Positions 11,603 to 25,389 of a stretch of 64,000 bases of DNA are shown here, in pieces (position 1 is the stretch's first letter; each line of letters starts with the position of its first letter). This DNA is from Chlorops oryzae (taxonomy: Eukaryota; Arthropoda; Insecta; Diptera; Chloropidae), in the NCBI GenBank assembly GCA_020466095.1, contig CM035808.1, positions 35,853,502-35,917,501 of the forward strand, read 5' to 3'. The position numbers were made by a program, and so were the translations under genes. Under the pieces are notes generated by a model. It did no database searches and was not told the origin of the DNA. It saw only the letters and a program-made list of their open reading frames with translations.

Positions 11603-12913
11603 TGCCCCTGGGTGGAGTAGGTACACATGTATTGATCTCAAATTCATTGAGACGAATTCTCCGACTCTTTAAATTCGATCAAAAATATGGAAGCGATAGG
11701 TGAAGTTCATTGTAGCGATTTTCAGCGTTCTCTGAAGCATATTCATGATTTTCTTTGCAATTACCAAAACACTTTGGATCTCAACTCAGATCAGCTGGGC
11801 ACTCAACGCGCAGCTCTTTGATCTTGTGTATTCGTTAAAAATTATTTTCTATATTTTCTTTAAGAAACAATGTATTTTGACAAAGGCGGAGCCTAATTGC
11901 GCTGGATACAGAGGCATAAGCGAACGCCCCTTATTTATACGCTTCGTTGGCTTTGTGCCGCTTATAAATAGCAACCCCTCGATTCAGTGAACATTGATCT
12001 CTTGATGCGATAAGTTCTCACACGATCACTGGCGTGAACGTGAACGCAGCAAATGCTCAATGGATTCAGTCTTCTGACAGGGATCCGTTGACGCATTTTC
12101 ATCGCAGCACTTTGAATTCGTTAAGTTATGCTCTGGCTCGTCTTTTTCTGATGATGCAAAAATATAAATAAATAATTGTTAGACATTGCTGAGTGATATA
12201 TACGAAAGATAAATTAATCGCACTCAAAATGGCAGATCTCAATAAATCAAAATTTTATATCGAAATTCAAATCATTTCGAAGTGATTACAATAAAATGTT
12301 CTAACTTAAATGAAATCACTGTCAATTCTGAGGTTCATTAGTGATCATAAAGTTTTGTCCCATAGCTTTATCCTTAAACATCTTACAGGTAAAAAAAGGT
12401 AAAAGTATCTTAAGTGAATTTTTCGATTTGAATGAAATTCTATGTAATAAATTCATTTTCGGGACCATTATTATCACTTCGAAGTCGGAAAATACGATCC
12501 TTGAAATCCGCAAATTTTCCGTTATGAATAGTTTCTGATTTCTTGAGAATAGGCGATAATCACTACCTGGCGTTTTATTGATACCTATACCTATAATTTT
12601 ATTTGACTTATGACCGCTAAAAAATTAGTCACAAAAATTAGCTTCAATTTTCGGTTGGAGGTAGTTTTTTATTGTTTAAGTTGCTTGCATTAAAATTAAG
12701 GGAATTTTTTAAAGGCATTATTTCGCATGGATTTTACTATGGAAAGAATTCAAAGAAATTCAACTTTCAATTTCAAACAAAAAAATTTTTTTTTTGTAAT
12801 TCCCGAAATGAGGACTGACCGAATGCGTTAATTGAAAATAGCTCGGAAATTATGTGTGTCCCTTTTTCTTAGATGAAGATTTATATAGAGACAATCAAGA
12901 GATTTAATACTAT
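11603..12913. other. Intergenic spacer
   Basis: No gene is supported. The sequence is AT-rich, with some mixed-composition sequence at 11880-12150 that yields no recognisable protein. Confidence 0.5.
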
Positions 12914-13302
12914 CAGCTCGATTCTAAATATGCGGAAAAATTCTCCCATTCTAAGGATACTCGGAAGGGAATATAACGGGAGCAAGAATTTGGAGATTTT
13001 TAAGCAGAGTGCGTGACATATTTTCTTTTATTGGCGCTAAAGGTGCTTCTCCACTTGGCAAGTAAAGCGCTTTTAGTTCCTGAATAAGCAAGTTTGTTTT
13101 TGCTCGAAGACTTTCTAACAACACAAATTTTGTTGAAAATGCTTTTTGATGAACCACATTTGGCAAGCGAAAGCAAAATACTTGTTTAAAGCGCTTTGCT
13201 GACCAATTAGGGAAGCATCTTAAGAATAAGTAGTTCCTTTTTCCGCCGAGAAAAATATCGAAGGAAAGAATTGCCTACTTGTATTAATATAGAATAGGGC
13301 TG
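12914..13302. mobile_element. MITE of the CAGCCC family, copy C
   Basis: It begins CAGCTCGATTCTAAATATGC and ends ATATAGAATAGGGCTG, an inverted pair. The next inward blocks are also shared with other copies: GGAAAAATTCTCCCATTC on the left and CCGCCGAGAAAAATATCG on the right. Length is 389 bp, non-coding. An internal block, GGAAGGGAATATAACGGG, is shared with copy B. Confidence 0.6.
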
Positions 13303-13603
13303 TAAGTAAGTCCCTGAGTAAGGCTCGACAAAAAAGGCTAAGAAAAGTGTTAAAACGATTCGTTAAATGAGAGAAATGTTTCCAATTTTCGCATTGAGCT
13401 CTCAATTGCTATTAATATGAGTCAAAAATGTCAAAGAAATCCTTTTTAATGAAGATTACAGCACGAATCAAAGTATGTAGGGGCATCTTTTAGGAGCAAG
13501 CTCCGATTTAGGGAGTGACAAGACGGGCAAAGACCCAGAGCTTCACTGTGACGGGCAGCAATTTCACATAAATATTCAAAATCAATACCCCATTGGTGCC
13601 ATC

Positions 13604-13930
13604 TTAACCCTCTAGGCCCCAAGGCCGCCTGTAGACGGCCTAACTTCTCTTCACAATTGCTCACATCCTCAAAAACAGTTAAACTTTCTTTTTTGCTTCG
13701 TTGCATAAGACCAATTTTTCGGGTTCCAAGAATTTACGAAGTGAGCAACTATGAAAAGAAGTTAGGCTCGAAGACCGCCACAATGGCTCACATGTGTTTA
13801 ATTCGAGGAACCATAAAGATTTGTCTAAAGCAGCGAGGCTAAAAAGAAAATTTAACAGTATTTGAGGATGCGAGCAATTATGAAGAGAAGCTAGGCCATC
13901 TAAATGCGGTCTTGGGGCCTAGAGGGTTAA
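13604..13930. mobile_element. piggyBac-like foldback MITE at TTAA
   Basis: TTAA at 13604-13607 is followed by CCCTCTAGGCCCCAAGGCCG. The other end reads GGTCTTGGGGCCTAGAGGG followed by TTAA at 13927-13930. The inverted repeats extend about 90 bp, through shared GGCCTAxCTTCTCTTCA, AATTGCTC and ATCCTCAAA blocks. A TTAA target with CCC-starting termini is the hallmark of the piggyBac superfamily. A third, internal copy of the AGCAACTATGAAAAGAAG motif lies at about 13743-13760. No transposase is encoded. An open frame across the left arm on the minus strand is just the translated inverted repeat. Confidence 0.8.
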
Positions 13931-14310
13931 TATTCATTTTGCCCAGGACTCTCAGGGTAAATAGTTCACACAAACTTAAAGCCTTTGTAGGACATCTCTT
14001 TCTTCGAGTGCTTTCCATGAGACACGCTTTAAACAGAATAAAAAGGATGCGAGCTTAGAAAAAATGTATCACTTTCAACCAAACTAAAAATAATAATTCT
14101 GTATAATCATCCCTGTTTTAAATATTTGACTTTGATATTCGACCTGATGAAATGAAGGCCTCATCAATTTTTCTGCACTTAATTTGGGCTGGAAAAAGGT
14201 GGAATTGTACATATGTGCATGCATTGGGAATTGCTTTTGTTGCGTCATGGAACAAAGCGCATTTTTATGGCGGATTAAGGACAAAAGTCAATGAATATAC
14301 TGTGAATCGA

Positions 14311-14405
14311 CAGGTAGCGATGTAATTGCTTGCTAAAACGCAAATTAACTTTTCGGGTTTTTATTGAAGCAATGAATTTTGTGGAAGCATGTCAAAAGCA
14401 GGTAG
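14311..14405 (+). promoter_or_regulatory. Pair of CAGGTAG (Zelda-type) sites upstream of runt
   Basis: CAGGTAG occurs at 14311-14317 and 14399-14405, 88 bp apart, about 3 kb upstream of the putative runt start. In Drosophila, CAGGTAG is the optimal site for Zelda, which opens early zygotic enhancers, and runt is an early zygotic gene. Two further sites on the opposite strand lie at 12563-12569 and 3266-3272. By chance about eight such heptamers are expected per 64 kb on both strands, so this is suggestive only. Confidence 0.2.
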
Positions 14406-15584
14406 TCCTGTTTTTGTTTTTTTTTTATCTCTTTATCATGCAAAGGGCTGTCGTCGGCGGTCACCTAAGCCCGTTTTCGAAGACGCCTAAATTGTCGAAA
14501 ATAAATATTTTGACTTCCCTAATTAAATTATGGCACTGCCTTTCGGGATAACAAATGAAAATTTTCGAAGAAATGAAAATTCAATTTTCTTACGGGAATT
14601 ATATAAAGTAACTGAAAAGTGAAATGAAATAAAAAATTTTCTTAAAAGTCGAATTTTCGATGAATTTTTTCAATCCATAAAAAGAAATCGACAAACTTTT
14701 CAATCACAATAATCTCAGAACAGCGTCTTCATGCAGCGAATGCTCCGTCGAAACTGAAACAAACACTCAAGGATCAGCACTAAGTGACAACAAGGCGAAA
14801 CGGCAGAGCTGGGAAAAATTTTTGTCCTTTTAAGAGAAAACTAGTCATGAGGCTCGTCGAAAAGGCACTAAGAATCAGTTAAGAAAAACGCTGCGCTCTC
14901 ACTCGCACCTACACAGAAATCGACTCAGCTCCATGGCCAGAATGGGAAAGGACAATGTTGAAATGTTGAGTTCTTGTGAGAAACGTCAGTGTTCGAAGAA
15001 AAATATCCTCGAGTTTTTTTTGCCTTTTCTCCCGTTCGGGCAAAGGACATTCATTCGTTGCGCGCGAGTGACAATTTTGGTTGGTAGCTTTGGCGTGCGT
15101 TACGGCTCCGCAGGATGCTCTACGGTTGTGAATATTATTGACAGCTGCTCCCACGATTTAGGTGTTTTTTTGTGTTTCCCCACATCGTTTTGTGTGTGTA
15201 GTGGTCGGTTGTATTTCTGGTTCTCCGCATCTTGGCCGCTTTTTCTTGGTGAAATGTTTTGCGCTCTTCTTCGAGGCACTTTCATCGCGATAATCTCTGA
15301 TTTTTTCAAAGTTTTAAATCATTTCGAATCAGTAGGCATTATGAACCATATTTCAGGCTCATCATAGTCTTCAACCCAGTTTGAATTTTTTGAAGATTTA
15401 GACTCTCAAATGATAGTCTTTAGGTGAGCTTAAGCCAGGTTTATTAAATTTATATGAAAACTCTTGAAAAGTTCGAATATAGCGAAGGGATTTGAATGAG
15501 TTAAACTGGCATGAAAGCTTAAAGAATATGGGTGTGTTTTAAAAACCAATTTTTCCTGAAGTGAAATAAAAGAAAAAAAAGATA

Positions 15585-15915
15585 CGTACCACAAATTTGA
15601 AGGACATTGATCGAGGATTTTGAAAAAAGTTAGAAAAACATATGATAGTAGGACCTATTTTGTACCAAAATGGCTCCCAAAGTAAAAACAGTTGAACGTT
15701 TTTTTAGAAGTTTTGACTTTGACCGTTTATTTTTCCTTCAATGGCTAAAATTTTTACCATCAATTTAATTTTGCTTAAAAGCCCATACAATTGGCTTTTA
15801 AACCGCATTAGAATTTTTTTTTTGCGACCCCCCTCCCATACGATTTTTAGTTCATCTTGGCCTCCCCTACCAACACTATACAAAGAGCATGTCCGTACGG
15901 GACACCCTGTATAGT
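15585..15915 (+). repeat. Dispersed repeat ending CACCCTGTATA, + copy
   Basis: The reverse complement of 62085-62690 matches this segment through several ordered blocks: ACCAAAATGGCT.CCAAAGTA, TTTGACCGTTTATTTTT, ATTTTTACCAT and CATACAATTGGCTTT. It ends in the common terminus CACCCTGTATA. That sets the family and one end; the other end is near 15585 and approximate. No coding capacity. Confidence 0.7.
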
Positions 15916-17280
15916 CGAAAATTTAAAGTTCGAAGTTCTTAAGCTTAGTTTAAGACCAGGACCCTGAATGTGTATTTAAAGTATTTATTTTCGGTGGCAT
16001 GAGAAACTGATCAAATTACTTGCATTACTAAAGGATCCTTTTAATATTCAACATAGATTTTCTCTTATAAAAATCTAGAGAATTTGAAATTACAATGGCT
16101 ATGATTTGAGCTTCTCGAATATACTCAGAAGCTAGATGAAGGCTCTTAAATGACCTAGAATTCATTGCCAATTTTATGCCCAATCACTTATTGAACATCA
16201 TTCCAATCCTGACGTGAAGAAGAGCCCTTTTGACTGCCGCGTTGAAGGATCCCGAAGCGAGGCCAATCGAGACCTAACGACACATATAATCTCTTAACAT
16301 CTTCATTTGCAATGACCCCCAAAAGAGATCCTAAAGAGAAAAAGCAAGAATTTACTGGAAATTTTTCGCTTTTCAAAAGGGCACAAAAAAAAAACACACA
16401 CACAGCACTAAAACGCTTCTTACACCATGGACGGGATGTATGGCGAAAAAATTTCGCGCTGATATAAACAAAGAGAAAGCAGGCGACCCCATTGCGCGAC
16501 CCCAGTTGGGTGCCGTGCTGGGTGACAGAGTTTTTCCAAGAGCAAACAAATGATAATACACGGCCAAAGAGACAAAGAGAGAATGCTGGGAAAGAGAAAA
16601 ATGAAAAAATTTTCAATTTTTTTCCTTTTCCCAACAAAGTTTTCAGGAGCGTGCGAGCATTTTTATGATTTCCAGTACCCAATACGAGAGTCCTTTGACT
16701 GTTCAGGCACGCACACACTCACGCACACTTACATACACTCACACTCGCAGTCACCCATTTGCACATTCATGAAATTCACACAATTCACAGTCGGGTCAGA
16801 GTAGAAAAAAAAAGGAATTCGAAAAAAAATCCACTCAAAGAAGGGAGGGCAAAAACACACAGGCATACACGTGCGCACACCGCAATGGAAAAATGGGAAA
16901 TTTTTACTGTGGTTGTTGTTGTGGCAATGGTGGTTGCTTGATACCTGCCGCTGCTATGGTTTGTTTGCTGTTTGATGTATGCGTGCACGAATGCGGCCAC
17001 GGGTTCGTGTGTGTGCGCAGCGCTTCCGATTTTTTTCTCGCTGCCACATCTTTTTTGTTGTGTTTTGCACCCTTAAAAGAAGTCGAGTCAGTCGAGCAAA
17101 CCAAAGCAATCAACCAACCAACACACCGACTCGGTCGTACCACAAAACGTTGGCTGGACGACAGGCAACAGCAACAGCAGCAGCAACAACAACAACAACG
17201 GCGAATTGTAATAACGACGTTGACTGACTGACGGACAGCGTTGAGCGTGCCTGATTCACTTCAAATACAGGCAACGATCG
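15916..17280. promoter_or_regulatory. Immediate 5' flank of runt
   Basis: This is the 1.4 kb directly upstream of the candidate start site. It holds a CA-rich stretch (16705-16760), an A-run with (AC)n (16380-16400) and a CAG/CAA triplet run (17166-17200). Open frames on both strands across 16188-17231 are low-complexity shadows. No TATA box is apparent near the start site. Regulatory function is inferred from position only. Confidence 0.35.
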
Positions 17281-17290
17281 CTGCGGTATC

Positions 17291-17325
17291 TCAGTTCACT
17301 CAGCGACCTTAACGTGTTTGGAACA
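17291..17325 (+). promoter_or_regulatory. Candidate TATA-less core promoter of runt
   Basis: TCAGTT at 17291-17296 fits the insect initiator consensus TCAKTY, with A+1 at 17293. At +28 the sequence is GGAACA, which meets four of five positions of the downstream promoter element RGWYV. No TATA box lies around -30. A start here would give a 361-nt 5' UTR before the ATG at 17654. Motif-based only; transcript ends would decide. Confidence 0.3.
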
Positions 17326-17590
17326 GAACAATTTTTTCCGAGCGGCACGGTTCGAAGTTAAGAAGAATAGAACCATTCGTTTGCGTCAAAAAAATTTAGC
17401 GAAAAATAAGAAGAAAAAATATTCATAATTCGAGTGAGAATACCGAAGCAATGTTTGAATCGTGAAATTTTCGAGAAAAAAAAATTAATAAATAAATAAA
17501 AAAAAGCCACCGATCGAAACGAACATTTTACATGTGCAGAATCAAGTGAAATTGTGAGAGAGAAAAAAATTTGAAATTGAATTTTTTTGA

Positions 17591-19575
<1,985 letters not shown>

Positions 19576-20277
19576 GCATCAGTACCGCGTCGAGCACACC
19601 ATCGATTCGGCCATCGAGGAACGGTTGCAATCAAAAGCTTTGCTCGCCTGCCGTAGCTTCCGGGATTTGAAGCCAGCAGAGCGTATGCAAAACTGACCGG
19701 AAATCGTCGGTCATCGACGCCTTCAGGACGACCGAAATGCCGTCGGCAAACGCACTCTCCCCGCATGCACTTGTGATACCCTCGAAGCAGCAGCACTTCA
19801 TTTCATTTGTGATATAGTCTTAAGTTCCATTCACCGTAGATTTTGGACGCGTGCACTGGAGTCCACTCGCAGAGCCAATGCTGCTCCTACTCTTCGACCA
19901 TAAGAAGAACTTTCAATCACGCACGAATTCCAGCGATTTTTTATGTTTGAACGCAATAAAAACGCTTGCCGATTTCGTCGCAGACCAATCTCAGTCCTTG
20001 CAAACGCCTTCACATACGTGCTCTCACTGCAAGAACAAACACACACACTCGCAACGACAAAATTGTGCACACAATTGCAAAAAGATTCTTCCTGATTTGT
20101 TAGTATTAAATCGATTAGTGTTTTTATTATTTTGTATTTTATAAGTTTTTGATCATTATCTTGCCTAGTTTTAGTCCTAAGTATGTGAATATCCTAGAAA
20201 TACCGACTTTAGAAAAAGAAAAAACGAATTTCAAAAAGCACAAAGAAAACAAAAATATATTTTTACAAAAAATTAAA
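19576..20277 (+). other. runt 3' UTR region with candidate poly(A) signals
   Basis: After the stop at 19573-19575 there is no further open frame of note on the + strand. AATAAA lies at 19955-19960, and ATTAAA at 20105-20110 and 20272-20277. The first is the canonical hexamer and would give a 3' UTR of about 400 nt; the later ones would lengthen it to about 700 nt. The actual end cannot be decided from sequence. Confidence 0.4.
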
Positions 20278-22929
20278 CATCATTTTCTTTCCAATTTCAT
20301 TGATCCCAGAGCGAGGTTTAAATTCATTTGGGGATGTTGAAAGGAGCTCTGAGCTCTTAATACATAAAAGGCCACACAGCAGAGCCAACCGTTGCGGCCA
20401 GAAAAGGTTAAGGCAACAGTAACTGGCAAAGCCAAGGTCTGGTCCTACTAAACCAATGGTAATAAAAACAATGAGATGGTCAGGGCTGAGAGTGGCGTGA
20501 AAGTGGCACTCTGAAGCAGAATCGCCCACAATGCTAGACCAAACGTTTTTTTTTCTTCCTTAAACCGATGAATGGTAGAAGTATGGAACTAGGAAGTATA
20601 TAAAAAGGTACCACCAGGCTATCGCAATGCATGAAAAATTCGATTTTTTGTTTCCCAAGGCTAGCTTAGACCACACTGCGTTCAAACTCGTTAATGGCGT
20701 ACGCCGCAGAGCGCAAACAAATTGAAAACAATTATCACACATAAAACGACTCATTATAAGCACAGCAAAATTAATGTGCGTTAATATCCATTACAGGACT
20801 AAACTGATTTACAGAGGATACGCTTACATTGTCAGGCACTGTGTGTAGCACGACACACGGCTACAGGCTGCAGGCTGCATTCCAATTTGAAGTTAGATGT
20901 ACTAATGCCTCTGGGTGATCGACCAGAGTCGAGTCTGGTCGTGCAGGTCATTGTAAAAGGCAATTATTTTAACAAAAAACCGCATTAATCAGCATAACGA
21001 ACTCAATTAAGAACATTAACAAAAGCCAGCATGATGATGTTGGGCAAAAATCACGCGTGGAGCGTTTTTTTGAAGTCTGGCTAAATAGCAAGTAAAGCCA
21101 CACAGCAAGGTGCTGGTATGTAGGAGGGTCTTCTTTTTTTGTTCAGACTTTGAACCACATTTTGACCTTTGGATATGACTGTGAAGGATTTTCTTAAAGG
21201 TAGCTTCAAAATGAATTCCGAACTTCCTATTCGAGTCCATTAAAAGTATTTCCAAAAAAAAAAAAAAGATTAAATCCAAAGAGAATTTGGAACTGCTCCA
21301 AAAAGCCTCTCAGCATTCTAAGTTCTCGAACTATTTAAACCAAAGAGTGATAAAAAAAAGTCCATTTTTTATTGTCCCGAAAAATTAACAGCTCTTCCAT
21401 GTCATTCAACATTTTAACGACAGCTTCAGTTGACAAACACAACAATCGTGCCTAGTTTTGTGCCACTCCAAGCCACTCAACCATTTGCCTATCAGTAAAC
21501 CATTCATTGACGACAACAAATATAACTCGCAAAATATCCGTACATTGTAGTCTACTTGAATGTTTAAGCCACTTCATAGAACAGTGGAGTATACTCCAAA
21601 ACTTTCACCCCACACCACACACACACAATCCTACACTGCCTCACTTAGAAAATCGCACCACACACGCTGACTGCTGCAGCGGCTCCAGCTACGGCTCCGG
21701 CTCTGCACCTTCGTCGTCGTAAATCAGGGCCCGAGATTGATGCAACATCATCGATTCGGTTCATTCATTCGTGCGCGTCTCGTTTAAAATGATACTTGGC
21801 CAAAAGCATTTGGCCAATACGTTGAGGCCTACTGTGCCAAATGAACCAAATAACAGTTCAAAGGGAGAGAACAAAAAAAAAAAAAAAATAAATAAATAAA
21901 AAAAGCTAATGAAATCAAAACAAAACAATGCGACAGTGTAAAGCCAGCGAAAAAAAACAATCGCCCACCCGTGCCAGACACTTCACTTTTACGCTTAAAT
22001 TCTTTTCGATTTTTCTGGATTTCCAGCCCCGACTTTTTTCGTTTCTTCTCTTTTCATTTTTTTGTTTACTTTTTTGTGTTTTTTTATTTCCTGCTGGGAA
22101 CTTTGAAAAATTATTGCTAACATTTGTTGTTCTCGTTTTATAGCTTTTTGCAATTTTTTTTCTCGCTTTCGCTTCAATATTTGTTCATTTGTTACTGTGA
22201 TGCAGTGGCCGGCACTTGAAGGATTTTCCGTTTCAACAATTTCATGAAAGGACTTCCATCGCGGACATTCATTCGTTTTGAAAGTTCAGTTTATTTTCCG
22301 TTACCAATTCCACTTGAAAGGCTTTAAGGTCGCTTTGTCCGTTATTTACATATTGTTGCACTTGCCGGTTGTCCATGAAGTCCAAAAAAATCATTTTTTT
22401 CCACCAATTTGAGAAAGAATAATCTACGGGATAATTGTATTGATTTTGATCATGTTTTAACTTAATTTTCATGGGAGTTTAAGGAAATATTAAGGACATT
22501 GTCAGTTAAATAGCGAAGGTGGGTGCCAGCGTAAGCTGAAATCAGGAGTCAGTGAAATGATTATAAGATCCAATGAGTAATAAAGGCGCCATGTAAAACA
22601 AAAAAACAAAAAACATTGGTTAAGAAAGATCAGGATCTCAGGATGAGTTGCAGGTAATTGAATTATGTATTACTTCATACAAGAACTAGAATTTTTCCTC
22701 TATCTTTTTGATATTGCTCGTGGTTGTGTTTTCATTTGGATCAATACATATAATAAAGGGATTTATTCAGCTTTCTAAATTTTCCGTGGAAAATTTCCAT
22801 ATTTAATGAGAATATTTTTTCGAAAGAGCTCGCAAAAGTTTTTTAAATGAGCTGCCGGTTTACCTCACACTTCATGTTGGACGTTCAAGTGGTATAATGG
22901 CAAAGATAGGTTCTACATTTCGTTTCTTC
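20278..22929. other. Intergenic spacer downstream of runt
   Basis: No gene or delimitable mobile element. A CA/C-rich stretch lies at 21600-21720 and poly-A at 21870-21902. A CAGGTAA (weaker Zelda-type site) is at about 22650. Short open frames are low-complexity. Confidence 0.5.
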
Positions 22930-23260
22930 AACTTCTTCATTTTGTTAACCCCTGTTAGCCTTTTTTTGGACTCGCTCATGCTACCCCTAAAGTGTTGGTA
23001 TGGGATCTTAGCATTCTTCTGCAGGCTTACCGATCCTAGATTATGTCATCGCGGAGACCCATTTTTTGCTTATATTTTTCCATCTGACCAATCCACGTGT
23101 TTTTTGGTCTGCCTGCCCTCCGCACTTTTGCTGGAACAAAGGTGAATATTGATTTTTTTACGAGGTTTTCCGGCGGTCACCTTTGAACACGGCAGTACCA
23201 ACGCAACCGACTAACCTTGAGCGCTTCAGTGATGGGTTTATGAATGAATAAGCTGCCTCG
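22930..23260 (-). pseudogene. Non-LTR retrotransposon fragment (end of the reverse transcriptase ORF)
   Basis: On the minus strand one frame gives ITEALKVSRLRWYCRVQR. After a stop and small gaps it continues as RRAGRPKNTWIGQMEKYKQK and MGLRDD. This follows the usual layout at the end of non-LTR (RTE/Jockey-type) reverse-transcriptase ORFs: RLRWLGHV.R......GRRPRGRPRKRW.D....D......W. The copy is broken by several stop codons and lacks the catalytic part, so it is a dead 5'-truncated insertion. The assignment rests on this motif order only; the clade is uncertain. Confidence 0.6.
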
Positions 23261-23499
23261 GTAATGTTTGCTCTTAATGTGACCAGTTATTTTTTTGGAA
23301 ACTAATGTTATTAAACTTAAATAACAGTATGTTATACTTGACGATACCTGTGTGAAAACCGTAATCTTTTTTACTATAAAAGATATTACGATTATCGACT
23401 CCAAGCAGGTCCGTGCGCACGGGGGATTTTGGGGGTTAAAACCCCCCTTTCCCCCATTGAGAATAAGAATTATAAATTTTATATATGAAACGAAAAAAG

Positions 23500-24064
23500 A
23501 AATTTCAGACAATGGGCCAAGCTGACGCAAGAAGAATTGCATGAACTGTCACCTACTCGGCAATTCGTGCAAAAAATATAAAATAACACTAGTTTAAAAA
23601 AATAACAGAGAAGAATGGTTTTAAGACTAAATTGGGGTCGCTTATCACGAAAATGACTCTACTCAAATTCAAAATGCTTCAGGAAAAAATCGTTGAACAT
23701 GTTTTTCAAACCTAGCGCCTAGAAAATTGAAAATTCTCCGGCAGATCCGGTAACTGATTCAAATAAGGCTATGCGATCCAAATAAAAACATTCGAAATCA
23801 ATTCGATTTCAATAGAAATTTATTCTATCCAGGCGAACAACGATATTGCATAATTTCAGAAAATTTCGAAACAAATCTGACATTTAAAATTGAGGCAATT
23901 TCAATTTCGTTCTGCAATTGATTACTTAAATCATATAGTACTATAAATGGCACTTGGCAAAAAACGTGTGTGTTGAATTGAAGTAGGCCCCCTGTGCATG
24001 CATTCTTATGGAAAAATCAAAAACGTAGCACGCCCCCTGAAAATTCCGGTTCCGGTCTAACAAA
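23500..24064 (+). repeat. Direct repeat, copy 1 (paired with 25390-25891)
   Basis: About 500 bp matches 25390-25891 in the same orientation. Shared blocks include TTCGATTTCAATAGAAATTT, CAATTTCAATTTCGTTCTGC, ATGGCACTTGGCAAAAAACG and CCGGTTCCGGTCTAACAAAT. A mariner 5' end begins immediately after this copy, at 24067. Confidence 0.8.
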
Positions 24065-24066
24065 TA

Positions 24067-24420
24067 ACAGGTTGGCTGATAAGTCCCCGGTCTGACACAT
24101 AGATGGCGTTGCTAGTATTAAATTCATATTATTTTTATATAGTGGCAACCTTCAAATGATTCATGTCAAAATTTGACGTCTGTAAGTCAATTAGTTTGTG
24201 AGATAGAGCGTCTTTTGTGAAGCAACTTTTGTTATTGTGAAAAAAATGGAAAAAAGTTAGATTTATAAATACTGTTTTTGAGGAATGAAAAATATAAAAT
24301 AACTGGTTAAATAATTCGAGAATGTTTAAATAAATTGGGTACGAAAATGCCAACGTGAAAAATCCTAGGAAATAACGATGATTCAAAACGGTTACCAGAA
24401 AATTCAAAATATTCGCAAAG
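24067..24420 (+). mobile_element. mariner element 5' fragment (irritans subfamily, Himar1-like)
   Basis: Following a TA at 24065-24066, the sequence starts ACAGGTTGGCTGATAAGTCC and runs on as the known 5' terminal repeat and leader of irritans-type mariners. It continues through TTTGACGTCTGTAAGTCAAT to an ATG at 24247 that would open the transposase. The frame is broken within a few codons. Similarity weakens after about 24290, with scattered matches to about 24420, as expected for an internally deleted copy. The matching right terminal repeat was not found downstream. Insertion at TA is the mariner target rule. Confidence 0.8.
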
Positions 24421-25389
24421 ATCGAATAACCTAAAATAAGTTATCCGAATAAAACATTCCTAAAATTCATTCAAGTATGTATTATTCCAGCAAATGATTC
24501 AAATTTGAAAATTTCGGAACAATTACATTTAAATTAGCAAATCAATTTGTCGAATTGAGCTTAATTTAGTATATGAATCACTGGTTTTTACGATATGTTG
24601 AATGAAGAACCTGGCATCATTTATCTGATCAATCAAACGCTTACATTCGTTGACGTTTCAACTTTAAAAAAAAGTTCTGATGCAAAAACTACCCGTTTAG
24701 GATGGGCACAATGTAGGATTATCTTAAGGAAAAATCCCAACGATGTGGTTAGGATACCTTTAACGGTCGAAATGCCACTGTAAAACTGATTAATTTAATG
24801 TGTCTGCGTAAATTATATCTTAGAATCCTGAGAACGTTGAGATTTTATATGAATCAGTTCCGAAAACCTGCTACCAAAAAATTTCTCATCATTGTTATGC
24901 TCATTGTCATCGACACACGGAAAAAAAAATTTTTTTTTTTTTTTACATTTTTTATTATTATTTCTAACTATTTATTTTATAATATAATTTTATTATTTAT
25001 GCTTTTTTAGTTTTTTCTCTTACAATTTTTTTGTTGGCACTAACTAGATTCACGGTGGAATTTAACATACCTAAAAAAAAATTTGTTTCTTTCAAATCTC
25101 TGGTTTTGGTTTTCGTTTGAAATTTAAGAAATTTTATTCAAGATTTTTATTAATACTAAAAAAACATATATAAAGATATTTTTTTTTTAAATAAAATAAA
25201 TATAAGTTTAAAAAAAAAATTTTTTTTCTTCAATTGTATAATTTGCTAAAGAGGTATAGCATACTCTATTCAATGAACTGTGTTTTCAATCCTTGTTAGT
25301 CGATTTTTGATACTGATAACAAGGATGACGATTCTGTACGCCCACTACCATGAAGAATGAAATTATAAGTTTTGTAATCAAAACGAACA
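24421..25389. other. AT-rich unassigned sequence inside the repeat composite
   Basis: It lies between the mariner relic and the second direct repeat. It has long A and T runs (24920-24975, 25180-25230). An open frame of 62 codons at 24595-24783 shows no recognisable domain. Confidence 0.45.

Noticed and set aside
14933..15367. 144-codon plus frame upstream of runt
   Set aside because: Cys/Phe/Ser-rich with no family resemblance, and its first codon is not ATG.
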